From NCBI RefSeq assembly GCF_004761865.1, contig NZ_SJDM01000001.1, positions 373,062 through 437,061 of the forward strand: a DNA stretch of 64,000 bases, written 5' to 3'. Below the pieces are notes generated by a model. It worked only from the letters and a program-made list of their open reading frames with translations, was not told where the DNA came from and ran no database searches. This DNA is from Crenalkalicoccus roseus. Its GTDB lineage: Bacteria > Pseudomonadota > Alphaproteobacteria > Acetobacterales > Acetobacteraceae. The position numbers and the translations under genes are program-made. Positions 37,024-47,787 of the stretch are shown here, piece after piece (positions within the stretch are counted from its first letter, which is position 1; every line of letters starts with the position of its first letter).

Positions 37024-37144
37024 TGCCGGGCGGCGGCCGGGGCCTGCCGCCCGGCCGCCGCACGAGACCGTTGACCGGCGCCCGCCGCCGTCCTGCAATG
37101 CGGCGCGCCCCTTGCCTCGGGCGGGACGGAACGGGAGCGGACCC

Positions 37145-37471
37145 ATGGCCGCAGGCGGCAGCTACCCCGTGGAGAAGCGCGAACTGGTCGCGGAGGCGCC
37201 GGGCCTGCGCATGCAGATCCTCACCCTCGCCGCCGGCCAGGAAGTGCCCTGGCACTGGCACAGCGAGGTGACCGACACCTTCTGGTGCATGGAAGGCCCG
37301 ATGGTGATCGAGATGCGCGCGCCGCAGGAGGCGGTGGAACTGCAGCCCGGCCAGATGCACGCCGTGCCGCCGCGGCGCGCCCACCGCGTCAGCGGCAAGG
37401 GGGGCGGGCGCTGCCGCTTCGCCCTGCTGCAGGGGGTTGGACCCTACGATTTCCGGCCGGTCGGCGGTTAG
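37145..37471 (+). CDS. Cupin domain protein
   Basis: A 108-residue single-domain cupin. PWHWHSEVTDTFWCMEG is the first cupin motif with the His-x-His and Glu metal ligands, and LQPGQMHAVPPRRAHRV is the second with its His. Such small cupins are often dioxygenases or sugar-binding enzymes, but nothing points to a substrate. It lies 121 bp after ilvC on the same strand. ATG 37145 is chosen over 37112, which would prepend 11 unlikely residues. Confidence 0.83.
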   Translation: MAAGGSYPVEKRELVAEAPGLRMQILTLAAGQEVPWHWHSEVTDTFWCMEGPMVIEMRAPQEAVELQPGQMHAVPPRRAHRVSGKGGGRCRFALLQGVGPYDFRPVGG

Positions 37472-37569
37472 CGCCTGATCCCTGGAAGGCGGCGCGCCGG
37501 AGCGGCGACTCAGCCGCCCAACAAGGGGCGGAAGCGCGATCCGTCACGGCGGATCACGCCGCAGGGCGG
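37471..37569 (+). repeat. Dispersed intergenic repeat family A, copy 6
   Basis: Starts at the cupin stop with GCGCCTGATCCCTGGAAGG, then GCCGGAGCGGCGACTCAGCC, AACAAGGGGCGGAAGC and the palindrome CGATCCGTCACGGCGGATCACG, ending near GCAGGGCGGATCGC. It leads directly into a strong hairpin at 37570. Confidence 0.7.
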
Positions 37570-37600
37570 ATCGCGGAGGGCCTTTCCGGCCCTCCGCGAT
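37570..37600. terminator. Perfect 13-bp hairpin between convergent genes
   Basis: ATCGCGGAGGGCC (37570-37582) pairs perfectly with GGCCCTCCGCGAT (37588-37600) around a TTTCC loop. It stands between the cupin gene on the plus strand and the HtrA-like gene on the minus strand, so it can end transcription from both sides. Confidence 0.7.
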
Positions 37601-37629
37601 GCGGCGCGCAAGCTCCCTTCGCGCGCCCG

Positions 37630-39174
<1,545 letters not shown>

Positions 39175-39375
39175 CAGGGGCACCTCGAAACGTCGTGCGG
39201 CGCGGGCCGGGGCAGCCAGGGTTAGGGCAATCCGCCGGCCCGGGAAACGGCGGAGGCGGGCCGCCGATCCCGCCCGGCAGGCGGCTTGCCGCAAGGCGAT
39301 GGCGCGGCTGCGCCGCCTGCAGGTTGGCCCGCGCGGCCACGGGCGCAAGGTGGGCGCGGCGGCGCCATCCTCCCC

Positions 39376-40221
39376 TTACCGCCCGATCATGTCCCAGCAG
39401 GCGCGGGCGAGCCGCCCCACCGTGGCGTAGGCGGCGGCGAAGCCGGGCAGCCCGTCCGGCATGGTGTCCGGCACCCGGTCGGCATAGGCGGCGAGGATGA
39501 AGAGCGGCCTGCCGTCGCGGTAGACGATGCCGGCGTCGCTGCGCCCGCGCGCGTCCCGCCCCGTCTTGTGCGCCACCCTGGTGTCGGCGGGCAGCAGGCT
39601 CGGGATCAGGGTGCGCAGCCGCTGCCAGGAGAGGATGTCGAGGGCGAGCCGGCACAGCTCCGGCGAGCAGCCGAGGGCGGCCGCCGCCTCCGCGTCCTCG
39701 GCGCCGCGCAGCAGGCGGTCGAGCAGCAGGCCCTGGTCGGCCGCGGTGGTGGTCGCCGTGCGGTCCATCTTGTGGTCCCAGGGCAGGCCGGCGGGCGGGA
39801 TGCTGGCGCGGTGCGTGGTGTTCGCCATGCCGATGCGGCGGCACCAGGCGTTCAGCGCCTCGCGGTCCAGACGCTCGAGCACGAGCTGGGTGCAGACGTT
39901 GTCGCTGGTGATGATCATGTTCACCAGCGCGTCGCGCAGCGGCAGCACCACCCCGGGCGTCATGTACTGGTAGGTGCCGGAGGTCACGTCCTTCTGCAGC
40001 CGCGCCTCCACCGTGCAGGGCTCGGCGAGGTCGAGCTTCCCGGCATGCGCCTGCGAGAGCGCGTAAACCAGGATCGAGGTCTTGCGCGTGCTGGCCGAGG
40101 GCACGATCAGATGCCCGTCGCGGTGCGCCTCCTCGCCGGTGGTGAGGTCCTTCACGTACCAGGTCGTGGTGAAGGGCTGCGCCTCACAGATTGCGTTCAA
40201 CCGCCGCGCCAGCTCCTGCAT
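39376..40221 (-). CDS. Class A beta-lactamase-like serine hydrolase
   Basis: A 281-residue protein with the class A beta-lactamase fold. SASTRKTSI gives the SxxK motif (Ser44, Lys47), SDN is at 106-108, and KTG at 219-221. The omega-loop Glu (Glu166, in an ExxLN motif) is not present; the region before TATTTAADQ reads PPAGLPWDHKM. There is no signal peptide, so it is predicted cytoplasmic, unlike true resistance enzymes. It is better called a serine hydrolase with beta-lactamase fold than a resistance gene. It stands alone, with 201 bp to the HtrA-like start. Confidence 0.82.
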   Translation of the reverse strand: MQELARRLNAICEAQPFTTTWYVKDLTTGEEAHRDGHLIVPSASTRKTSILVYALSQAHAGKLDLAEPCTVEARLQKDVTSGTYQYMTPGVVLPLRDALVNMIITSDNVCTQLVLERLDREALNAWCRRIGMANTTHRASIPPAGLPWDHKMDRTATTTAADQGLLLDRLLRGAEDAEAAAALGCSPELCRLALDILSWQRLRTLIPSLLPADTRVAHKTGRDARGRSDAGIVYRDGRPLFILAAYADRVPDTMPDGLPGFAAAYATVGRLARACWDMIGR

Positions 40222-40291
40222 AGGCGTCCTCCCGATTTGTGAAACTAGCCTAAAGCGGATCGCGAAGTGCTGGAACTGGCGCGACGGCGCC

Positions 40292-41563
40292 TCAGCCGAG
40301 CGCCGCGTGCACGGCCCGCGCCGCGCGCTCCCCGCTCTGCCAGGCGCCGCCGACCGTCCCGGCGTAGCGGGGATGGCAGGCCTCCCCGGCGAAGCGCAGC
40401 CGCCCGCCGAGCAAGGCCGCCTCCGCCAGCACGGCGCGCGCCCCGGCGCAGCCCGGCAGGGCGTGGCTGTAGGCGCCGCGAAACAGCGGGTCCTCGCCCC
40501 AGCGCGTCACCACCGCGCCCGGGGCGAAGATGCGTGCGACGGCGGCGGCGCCGAAGTAGCGGGCAAGCTCGGCGCGGGCCTCAGCCTCCGCCGCCGCCGG
40601 TCCCTCGCGGGAAAGCGCCCAGGCCCGCGCGCCGCCGAGGAAGCCCACCGCATAGGGCCGGCCGAAGGGCCAGAGCAGCCAGGACATCGGGCTGTCCCCC
40701 GGCGCCTCCACCTGCCGGCCGAGGCGGGCGAAGGGGCCGAGCCCCAGCCTCTCCTCCCCCGCCGCGCGCAGCACCACCTTGCTCAGCAGGCCGAGCGGCA
40801 GACCGGTAACCGCGTCCTGCAGCCCGTCCGGCAGGGGCGGGTCGAAGGCGATGGCGCCGGCGGCCAGCACGCCGGTGGAGACGGTGATGATCGCCGCCCG
40901 CGTCCGCAGGCTGCCGAAGCTCCCCTCGGCCAGGATCCCGCCCCGCCGCCAGCGCAGCCGCCCGACCGCGGCGCCGAGGACCACGGGCAGCCCCTCCGCC
41001 AGGCGCAGGAGCAGCGTGCCCACCCCCTCGGCGACCTGCGGGTTCCAGCCGTCGAGCAGGGTGGCGACGTAGTCCTGCAGGCTGATCCGCTCCGCCTCCG
41101 CGGCGCTGATCATGGCGGAGAGCCAGTGCGCGGCGGTGTCGTCCCAGGGGCCGCCCCTCGGCACCGCCTCGGAGAGCGGGATGTCCGGCCCGCCCCGGCG
41201 GGCGCGGGCGAGCGCCGCTGCGTCGAAGGCCTCCACCGCCGCCTCCCAGGCGGCGCGTTCCTCCGCCGTGGCCGGGCGCCCGCCCGCCGCCAGCAGCAGG
41301 TCGCGCCGGCGCCGCCCGGTATCGTGCAGGGTGAAGCCGAGCGCCTGGGCCAGCGGCGTCAGCGGGTTCGCCCCGGCGTCGTGCAGCCAGGAGGCGCCGA
41401 GATCGCAGGGCGCGCCGAGGCTGTGGTCGGTGAAGGCGCGGCCGCCGGCGCGCATTCCCGCCTCCAGCACCAGGCAGTCGCGGCCGAGGGCGCGCAGCCG
41501 GCGCGCGGCGGCGATGCCGGCGGCGCCGGCGCCGAGCACCAGCACCTCGGCCTCGCGCGTCAT
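40292..41563 (-). CDS. FAD-dependent amine oxidase-like protein
   Basis: A 423-residue flavin amine-oxidase. GAGAAG (residues 11-16) and VLEAGMRAGGRAFT form the FAD site; FAGEACHPRYAGTVGGAWQSG is the matching C-terminal block, as in monoamine and polyamine oxidases (positions split for length). DLGASWLHDAGANPL is the family's first conserved patch. There is no signal peptide. Its ATGA start overlaps the stop of the MBL-fold gene by 4 bp, so the two are translationally coupled. The substrate is unknown. Confidence 0.9.
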   Translation of the reverse strand: MTREAEVLVLGAGAAGIAAARRLRALGRDCLVLEAGMRAGGRAFTDHSLGAPCDLGASWLHDAGANPLTPLAQALGFTLHDTGRRRRDLLLAAGGRPATAEERAAWEAAVEAFDAAALARARRGGPDIPLSEAVPRGGPWDDTAAHWLSAMISAAEAERISLQDYVATLLDGWNPQVAEGVGTLLLRLAEGLPVVLGAAVGRLRWRRGGILAEGSFGSLRTRAAIITVSTGVLAAGAIAFDPPLPDGLQDAVTGLPLGLLSKVVLRAAGEERLGLGPFARLGRQVEAPGDSPMSWLLWPFGRPYAVGFLGGARAWALSREGPAAAEAEARAELARYFGAAAVARIFAPGAVVTRWGEDPLFRGAYSHALPGCAGARAVLAEAALLGGRLRFAGEACHPRYAGTVGGAWQSGERAARAVHAALG

Positions 41564-42591
41564 CGGGCGCGGAACAGCACCGCCTCGCCGGTTCCGGGGA
41601 TCGCCTCCACCCGCCCCTGCCGCTCCAGGCGGCGCAGATGCGCCAGCGTCTCGCCGACGGCGAAGCCGATCTGGCCCGGCTCCTGCGCCGCGCGGGGGAA
41701 CAGGAGCTGCGCCGCCTCGAAGGCGGTCGCCGGCTCGCGGCAGGCATCGGCCAGCGCGTCGAGGCGCATGGCGTGGTGGGAGGCGAGCGTCTCCAGCCGC
41801 GGATGCAGGGTGCGGAAGGGCTCGCCGTGCGAGGGCAGCACCAGCGTGTCCTCGGGCAGCGCCGCGAAGCGCTCGAGCGAGGCGAGGAAGTCGCCCAGCG
41901 GGTCGGCGTTCGGCTCGCCGGGGTGCAGCCCGACATAGGGAGAGATGCGCGGCAGGATCTGGTCGGCCGAGATCAGCACGCCGCGCGCGGCGCTGTGCAG
42001 GCAGGCCATGTCCGGGGCGTGGCCGCTGCCGGTCATGACGCGCCACTCCTCGCCGCCGATGGTCAGCGTGCCGCCGTCGCGGATGCAGTGGAAGGCGCGC
42101 GGCAGCTCGCCCACGGCACGCTGGTAGAGCGGCCCGCGCGCCTCGACATGGGCCAGGTAGTCGGCGGGGCAGCCGGCGCGGGCGTAGTGCGCGATCTGCT
42201 GCGCCATCATGTCCGGCCCGGAATCGTACCAGAGGGCCCGGGCCATCAGCCACTCGATCCGTGTCATCGCCGGGATGAGGCCGAAGCGTCCGCACAGCCA
42301 GCCGGTGAGGCCGATGTGGTCGGGATGGAAATGCGTGACCAGCAGCCCCGTCAGCGGCCGCCCGCCGAGCGCGGGCTGCGCCAGCACGCGGTCCCACAGC
42401 TCGCGCGTCGTGCGGCTGGCGATGGCGGTGTCCACCGCCAGCCAGCCGCCCTCGTGCTCCAGCAGCCAGATGTTCACATGGCCGGGCGGGAAGGGCAGCG
42501 GCATGCGCGCGCGGAGGAGGCCCGGCATCAGCCGGCGCACCTCGCCGGGCTCGGGAATGTCGGCGGCGGGATCGGGCGAGGCGTCGGGCAT
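41560..42591 (-). CDS. MBL-fold metallo-hydrolase
   Basis: A 343-residue metallo-beta-lactamase-fold hydrolase. THFHPDHIG (residues 86-94) is the metal-binding HxHxDH motif. GSGHAPDMACLH and ISADQILPRISPYVG hold the later His and Asp ligands, and PSHGEPF the last His. LACTB2-like members act on thioesters, lactones or other esters. ATG 42591 (MPDASPDP) is preferred over 42762. It is the first gene of a pair with the amine oxidase and faces the glycosyltransferase gene. Confidence 0.9.
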   Translation of the reverse strand: MPDASPDPAADIPEPGEVRRLMPGLLRARMPLPFPPGHVNIWLLEHEGGWLAVDTAIASRTTRELWDRVLAQPALGGRPLTGLLVTHFHPDHIGLTGWLCGRFGLIPAMTRIEWLMARALWYDSGPDMMAQQIAHYARAGCPADYLAHVEARGPLYQRAVGELPRAFHCIRDGGTLTIGGEEWRVMTGSGHAPDMACLHSAARGVLISADQILPRISPYVGLHPGEPNADPLGDFLASLERFAALPEDTLVLPSHGEPFRTLHPRLETLASHHAMRLDALADACREPATAFEAAQLLFPRAAQEPGQIGFAVGETLAHLRRLERQGRVEAIPGTGEAVLFRAR

Positions 42592-42823
42592 CGGAGCGGC
42601 TCTCCGCGCGCAAGCGGGCCCGTGCCACGGGCCGAAGAAAGCGGGGGCGGCAGGATAGGCCGCGAAGCCCCGGCACGCCACCGCGGGCCATGGCGCCTCA
42701 CGCCGCTCCCGGATAGGATGGAGCGACGCCAACTTCCGGTTGAACATTTCCCATGGTCCCATCGTGTCATACCTCCCGTCGGGGCGGGAGCGGGCCCGGC
42801 CTGTCGGGACGGGGCGGCCCCTG

Positions 42824-45800
42824 ATGGACCTGCCGCCGCCCGAACTCCGCGGGGTGGAGGCCGCCCGCGCGACGCCCGCGGACGTCCTCGCCGCCTACCG
42901 GCTGTTCCTCGGGCGGGACCCCGAGGGCGAGGCGGCGATCGCGCCCTGGCTGGCGCGGGCGCCGCGGGATCTCGCCGCCACCCTGGCCCGCTCCGGCGAG
43001 TTCCGCGCCGTGCTCGAACGCCTCGCCACCGACCGCCTGCCCCCCCATGCCGCGCTGGCGCCGGAGGCGGTGGCGGAGGCGGCGCGCTGGGGCGCCGCCC
43101 TCGGCCTGCTGCCCGAACCGCCGGAGCCGGGCGCGGCCGGCCTGCTGCGCGGCCTGCTCGGCGCCGAGCCGGTGCAGCCGGCGCTCGCCGCCCTGCCGGA
43201 GCGGCTGCGCGCGCGCCTCGCCGCGCTGCGGCGCGACCCGAGGCGCGGCCTGCTGCATCGCCTCGGCCTGCCGGCCACGGCGGAGGATGCGCACCGGCTC
43301 GGCCTGCTGCTGCACGGCGCCCCGCCCGCCGAGGCGCCGCGCGCGGAGGGAAGCCTGCTCCGCCTGCTCCGCGCCGCGCTCGGCGCGCCCCGCTTCCGCG
43401 ATCAGGTGCTGACGCCCCTCCGCGAGGGCCGCCCGCCCCCCTTCCTCGCCCTTCCGCCCGGGGAGGCGGCGGCGTGCGCCGGATGGCTCGCGGCACGGCT
43501 CGGACTCGCCGTCCCGGACGGCGCGGCGCCGGGGGCGCCGCTCGCCGCCTTCCTCGGCCTGCCCGCCATTCGCGACCTGCTGGCCCGCCTCTGGCCGGCG
43601 GAACAGGAGGGGGCGGTGGCGGCGCTGCCCGCTCTCGCCTCCGGCGAGATCCGGCTGGGCGGGCTGCGCGCCACCGACGCCGATGTCGGCCTCGCCTATC
43701 TCGCCCTTCTCGGTCGCATGCCGGAGAGCGCGGCGACGCGGCGGGCGCAGGAGGGGACGCCGCTGCGGTCGCTGCTGGCGGGGCTGGCCACCTCGGCGGA
43801 GTTCCGCGCCCAGGTGCTCGCCCGCCTGGCCGAGGGCGACCGGCCGCCCCAGGCGGCACTGCCGGCGGCGCAGCGGCGGGCGGTGGCGGGCTGGCTGGCC
43901 GGCCGGCTCGGCCTGCCGGTGGCGGGAGGGGAAGCGGCTCCGCCCGCGGCGGCGCTGCTGCGGCGCCTGCTCTCCCTGCCGGGGCTGGCGGCGGAGGCGG
44001 CGGGGCTGCACGGCGTGCTGTGGCACGACGCGATGGCGGCGCTCGACGCCTGGCACGAGGCGGAGACGCGCGGCGCCACCGGCGGCATAGACTACGTCAC
44101 CGGCGAGCTGATCGTGGGCTGGGCGCTGGACCGCGGCCGGCCCGGCGAGGCGCTGGAGGTGGAGATCCTCTGCAACGGCCTGCCCGTCGGCGCCGGCCGC
44201 GCCGACCGGCCGCGGCCGCAGGCGGCGGAGGAGGGAACGGGAGAGTGCGGCTTCCGCATCCCCTGGCAGGGCCGGGCGCGGATGGAGGCGGAGGCGGAGG
44301 CGGAGGCGTTCCGCTTCGAGATCCGCGACCGCGCCACCGGCCGGCCGCTCGGCGCGCCCTTCCGGCTCGACAGCGTCTTCGTGCGGCCGCGCACCACGCT
44401 GCAGCTCGTCGCCGCCGAGATGGCGGAGATGCGCCGGCACCTCCGCCGGCTGGAGGCGCTGCTGCCCCAGCTCGAAAGCTTCGCCGCCTTCCCGCCGGAG
44501 GGCTACGCCGCCTTCCGCCGCCAGCACCGCGTGGCACCGCCGCCCGCCCCGCCGCCCGGCCTCGGGCCGGCGCTGCGCGTGGTGGTGGAGGCGGAGGGCG
44601 TCTCGGCGCGCGGCCTGCGCCGCACCCTGGACAGCCTGTCCCGCCAGTCCTGGCCGCGCTGGACCGCCGCCTGCCTAGTGCGCGGGGCGGAGCGGCGGGC
44701 GCTGGTGGAGGCCGCGGCGGCGCGCGACCCCCGCTTCCTCTGCATCCCGCTCGACGCGGCGGAGGCGATGGGCGCGGCGGAGCGGCGCGCGGCGGCGGAG
44801 GGCGCGGAGCCGCTGGTGCTGCTGCTGCCCCCCGGCGCGCTGCTGGAGGAGGCGGCGCTCGCCTGGTTCGCCCACGCCGCCCTCGCCTGCCCCGCGGCGC
44901 GCGGCTTCTTCTGCGACGAGGATGCGGTGGCGGAGGCGTTCCGCGACCAGGACCGCCACGAGGCGCCGGTGTTCCGCACCGCGCTCGACGAGTGGGAGCT
45001 GCCGCGGCGCAACCCCTGCGGCGAGCTGCTCTGCGCGCGGCGGGAGGCGTTGGCGGCGGCGCTGGACGCCGTGGACCCGGCGGCGCCGCGCGCGGCGCGG
45101 CGCTGGCTCGCCTGGGCGGCGCTGGCGCGGCAGGGGCCGGTCGCGCACCTGCCGCGCCTGCTGCTCTCCGTGCAGCGGGAGACGGTGGAGGAGGAGGCGC
45201 CGCCCCCCTCGCCGCCCGCGGCGGCGCTGCGCCCGCTGCTGCGCCGGCCCTGGCTGCTGGACGCGGCGGAGGATGGCAGCGCCCTGGCGGAGGCGCGCAT
45301 CAGCGTCATCGTGCCGACGCGCAACGGCGCGGCGCTGCTGCGCGAGGCGCTCGCCTCGCTGCTGGGGAAGGCGGCCGCGCCGCAGGCGATCGAGCCGCTG
45401 GTGGTGGACAATGGCAGCGACGCGCCGGAGACCCTCGCCTTCCTGGAGACGCTGCGCGGGCGCGAGGGGCACGCCGTGCTGCGCCTGGACGAGCCCTTCA
45501 ACTGGTCGCGGCTGAACAACCTGGCGGCGCGGCAGGCGCGGGGCGAGCTGCTGCTGTTCCTCAACGACGACACGCGGATGCTGACCGCGGGCTGGGACCG
45601 CCGCCTGCGCCGCCTGCTGGCCGAGCCGGATGTCGGCGCCGTCGGCGCGCGGCTGGTCTACGAGGATTTCACGCTGCAGCACGCCGGCGTGGTGTTCGGC
45701 ACCGAGGGCCTGGCCGCGCACGAGGGCGTCGGCGCGCCGATGGAGGCCGAAGGCCCGGGTGGGCGCTGGCAGCGCCTGCGGCGCGTCGGCGCCGTGACCG

Positions 45801-46210
45801 GCGCCTTCCTCGCCTGCCGGCGCGAGGTGTTCGAACGCCTCGGCCCCTTCGACGAGCAGGCGCTCGGCGTCACCTTCAACGACGTGGATTTCTGCCTGCG
45901 CCTGCGCGCCGCCGGCCTCGCCGTGCTCTACGCACCCGAGATCGCGCTGGTGCACTGCGAGTCGAAGAGCCGCGGCCTGGACGATCTCGACCCCGCCAAG
46001 CAGGAGCGCGCGGCCTTCGAGCGGCGGATGCTGGCGGAGCGCTGGGGCGGGGCGGTGCTGCTCGATCCCGGCTTCAATCCGCACTGGAGCCGCTGGACGC
46101 GGCCCTTCGTGGCGATCCGCGAGCCCTCGGCGGCGGAGATCGCGGCGCATCTCGCCGCCAGCGCCTCGCCCGATCCGTGGAACCCGCTGCCGCGGATGGG
46201 CGAGGGGTAG
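42824..46210 (+). CDS. Very large family 2 glycosyltransferase with DUF4214-like N-terminal repeats
   Basis: A 1,128-residue protein. The first 400 residues are Ala/Leu/Arg-rich and contain at least two DUF4214-like units (VLAAYRLFLGRDPEGE... and GLAYLALLGRMPES..., each ending in SGEFR or TSAEFR). A beta-rich segment follows (YVTGELIVGWALDRGRP, about 425-530). A family 2 glycosyltransferase domain starts near residue 825 (ISVIVPTRNGAALL), with FLNDDTRM supplying the DxD-like motif and GRWQRLRRVGAVTGAFL the acceptor region. The start at 42824 (ATG) is used; a TTG at 42740 is possible. DUF4214 is usual in surface-polysaccharide or S-layer glycosylation proteins, so a cell-surface role is likely. 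Confidence 0.82.
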   Translation: MDLPPPELRGVEAARATPADVLAAYRLFLGRDPEGEAAIAPWLARAPRDLAATLARSGEFRAVLERLATDRLPPHAALAPEAVAEAARWGAALGLLPEPPEPGAAGLLRGLLGAEPVQPALAALPERLRARLAALRRDPRRGLLHRLGLPATAEDAHRLGLLLHGAPPAEAPRAEGSLLRLLRAALGAPRFRDQVLTPLREGRPPPFLALPPGEAAACAGWLAARLGLAVPDGAAPGAPLAAFLGLPAIRDLLARLWPAEQEGAVAALPALASGEIRLGGLRATDADVGLAYLALLGRMPESAATRRAQEGTPLRSLLAGLATSAEFRAQVLARLAEGDRPPQAALPAAQRRAVAGWLAGRLGLPVAGGEAAPPAAALLRRLLSLPGLAAEAAGLHGVLWHDAMAALDAWHEAETRGATGGIDYVTGELIVGWALDRGRPGEALEVEILCNGLPVGAGRADRPRPQAAEEGTGECGFRIPWQGRARMEAEAEAEAFRFEIRDRATGRPLGAPFRLDSVFVRPRTTLQLVAAEMAEMRRHLRRLEALLPQLESFAAFPPEGYAAFRRQHRVAPPPAPPPGLGPALRVVVEAEGVSARGLRRTLDSLSRQSWPRWTAACLVRGAERRALVEAAAARDPRFLCIPLDAAEAMGAAERRAAAEGAEPLVLLLPPGALLEEAALAWFAHAALACPAARGFFCDEDAVAEAFRDQDRHEAPVFRTALDEWELPRRNPCGELLCARREALAAALDAVDPAAPRAARRWLAWAALARQGPVAHLPRLLLSVQRETVEEEAPPPSPPAAALRPLLRRPWLLDAAEDGSALAEARISVIVPTRNGAALLREALASLLGKAAAPQAIEPLVVDNGSDAPETLAFLETLRGREGHAVLRLDEPFNWSRLNNLAARQARGELLLFLNDDTRMLTAGWDRRLRRLLAEPDVGAVGARLVYEDFTLQHAGVVFGTEGLAAHEGVGAPMEAEGPGGRWQRLRRVGAVTGAFLACRREVFERLGPFDEQALGVTFNDVDFCLRLRAAGLAVLYAPEIALVHCESKSRGLDDLDPAKQERAAFERRMLAERWGGAVLLDPGFNPHWSRWTRPFVAIREPSAAEIAAHLAASASPDPWNPLPRMGEG

Positions 46211-46224
46211 GCCCCTGCCCGCCC

Positions 46225-47250
46225 TCAGGCAAGCGCCGGCGCCTGGCCGGCGACATAGACGTATTCCGTGTTCTTCAGGTGGCCGATCCGGCCGACCTTC
46301 TCGCCCTTCGGGTTGTAGATGCCGATCCGGGCGCCGACGTAGCGGTCGTGGGTCAGCTCGATCACCTGCACCCGGCCGCGGCGGGAGAGCAGCCGCTCCA
46401 TCTGCTCCCGGGTCAGATAGCCCTCGTTGTTGAAGGAGACGATCAGCGTCCGGCAGCGCAGCGACTCCACGATGCGCGTGAGCGCGGGGAGGATGCGGGG
46501 GCGGCTGTTGAAGGCGCTCTTGCGGGTGCGGCAGTCCACGCGCTTGCAGGCGATGCCGTAGACCTCCGGCTTGTCCCAGCGCACCAGCGATTCCCAGATG
46601 TGGTAGTTGTTCAGGTAGGAATGCTGGTTGTAGGGCGGATCGAGATAGGCGATGTCGGCCTCGACCGTTCCCGCCACCTCCTCGGCATTGCCGCAGAGGG
46701 CGAGGCAGGCGCCGGCCGGCGGGCGCGGCAGCAGCGCCGGCAGGCGGAGTTCGAGCGGCTTGTGCGCCCGCGGCGCCCAGGCCTTCATGTAGGCCATCTG
46801 CAGCCCGGCGGTGGAATCCACGCGGTCCGCCGCCTCCATCAGCGAGACCAGCACCACCGCCTCCAGCTCCGGCTCCAGGCCCATCGCCGCGATCGCCTCG
46901 CGCATCGCGTCGATGCGCTCGCCGTTCCTCGGGTGGAAGAAGCGGGAGCGGATGCAGTAGGTCTCGGTGAAGTAGCCGGGGCGGCCGGGCAGCCGCGCCA
47001 GGTCGGCGAGGATGCGCCGCGCCGCCTCGGCGTGCCGCTCGCGGTCGGCCTGCACGTAGCAGGTGGCCAGCGCATGGGCGTAGGCGTTGTGGTCGTTGGC
47101 GACCACGCGGTAGCCGGCGGCCTTCAGCGCATGGCCGACGCGGGCGGTGCCGGAGAAGAGGTCGAGCACCGTGCCGCAGGGCGCGGCGGCGCGCACCGCG
47201 CGCAGGATGTGCCCGAGCAGCGCCCGCTTGGAGCCGATGTACTTGATCAT
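46225..47250 (-). CDS. D12-class DNA adenine methyltransferase (Dam-like)
   Basis: A 341-residue N6-adenine methyltransferase. MIKYIGSKRALLGHI is the N-terminal SAM region of the D12/Dam class, FSGTARVG (residues 32-39) is motif I and DPPYNQ (204-209) is motif IV. The target domain lies between. The recognition site cannot be read from sequence. ATG 47250 starts at a standard MIKYIGSK; a much longer upstream frame is not supported. No restriction endonuclease is recognised next door; the gene at 47896 is uncharacterised. It could be an orphan regulator methylase or half of an undescribed pair. Confidence 0.9.
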   Translation of the reverse strand: MIKYIGSKRALLGHILRAVRAAAPCGTVLDLFSGTARVGHALKAAGYRVVANDHNAYAHALATCYVQADRERHAEAARRILADLARLPGRPGYFTETYCIRSRFFHPRNGERIDAMREAIAAMGLEPELEAVVLVSLMEAADRVDSTAGLQMAYMKAWAPRAHKPLELRLPALLPRPPAGACLALCGNAEEVAGTVEADIAYLDPPYNQHSYLNNYHIWESLVRWDKPEVYGIACKRVDCRTRKSAFNSRPRILPALTRIVESLRCRTLIVSFNNEGYLTREQMERLLSRRGRVQVIELTHDRYVGARIGIYNPKGEKVGRIGHLKNTEYVYVAGQAPALA

Positions 47251-47476
47251 GCGCGCGCCGGCGGCGCGCCGCGGTCTGCGCCTGGCTGGGCGGCAGGGCG
47301 GGGTTCGATTCGCATGGGCGGATTGAACCGCCCGCAGGGCGCGTTGCGAAGGGAGCACGGGGCGCCGGGTCGGATGCCGCTCAGGAAGGGTTCGGCCGTG
47401 CGGGCGGAAACGCCTGCGCATCGAGGAACCGGCGTGTTCGCCGCCAGCCCGGGCGAGGGAAAAACGCTCCGGCTCG

Positions 47477-47531
47477 TTGATCGTCGGGCGCCTTCACCCG
47501 TTCAGGCGAGGCCACCCGAACGGGATCCGCT
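47477..47531 (+). repeat. Dispersed intergenic repeat family B, copy 2
   Basis: GTTGATCGTCGGGCGCC, then ACCCGTTCAGGCGAGG and ACCCGAACGG, matching copy 1 at 20271. CCGTTC (47498-47503) and GAACGG (47518-47523) are inverse repeats. It lies in the 384-bp gap between the methyltransferase start and a small gene at 47787; the rest of the gap holds a family C hairpin and no gene I can support. Confidence 0.65.
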
Positions 47532-47538
47532 CCGGGGG

Positions 47539-47568
47539 CGTTTCCACTTGGCTGTGGCCGCGGAAACG
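47539..47568 (+). repeat. Dispersed repeat family C, copy 1 (GTTTCC hairpin)
   Basis: CGTTTCC (47539-47545) and GGAAACG (47562-47568) are inverse, enclosing GGCTGTGGCCGC. The same block, with GGCTGTGCCCGC inside, recurs at 55503-55540. Another GTTTCC half-site follows at 47610-47625. Confidence 0.6.
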
Positions 47569-47634
47569 TCCTTGGCCGATCATTCGTGGAGCGGAGTGAC
47601 GCTCGCGGCCGTTTCCGCCCCTTTGCGATCCGCT

Positions 47635-47787
47635 CTAGCGGGCCGCGCGCGGGGTGGCGGCCGGGACGGTGCGGGCATTGAGCTCGGCGAGCAGCGACCA
47701 GACCCGGTCCGGATCCAGCCGCACCTCCGGGTCGTTCAGAAGCCGATCCAGCTCCGCAAGCTTCGCCTCGAACTCACGTTCGGTCAT
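47635..47787 (-). CDS. Small protein of unknown function
   Basis: A 50-residue protein starting MTEREFEAKLAELDRLLN and ending in a basic Ala/Pro tail (ARTVPAATPRAAR). The first 30 residues form an acidic amphipathic helix (EFEAKLAELDRLL) with a DPEVRLDPDRVW turn. It has no recognised domain. The EFEAKLAELDRLLNDPEV stretch recalls a fragment of release-factor-like proteins, but is too short to assign. AGGA lies about 11 nt upstream of ATG 47787. Confidence 0.5.
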   Translation of the reverse strand: MTEREFEAKLAELDRLLNDPEVRLDPDRVWSLLAELNARTVPAATPRAAR

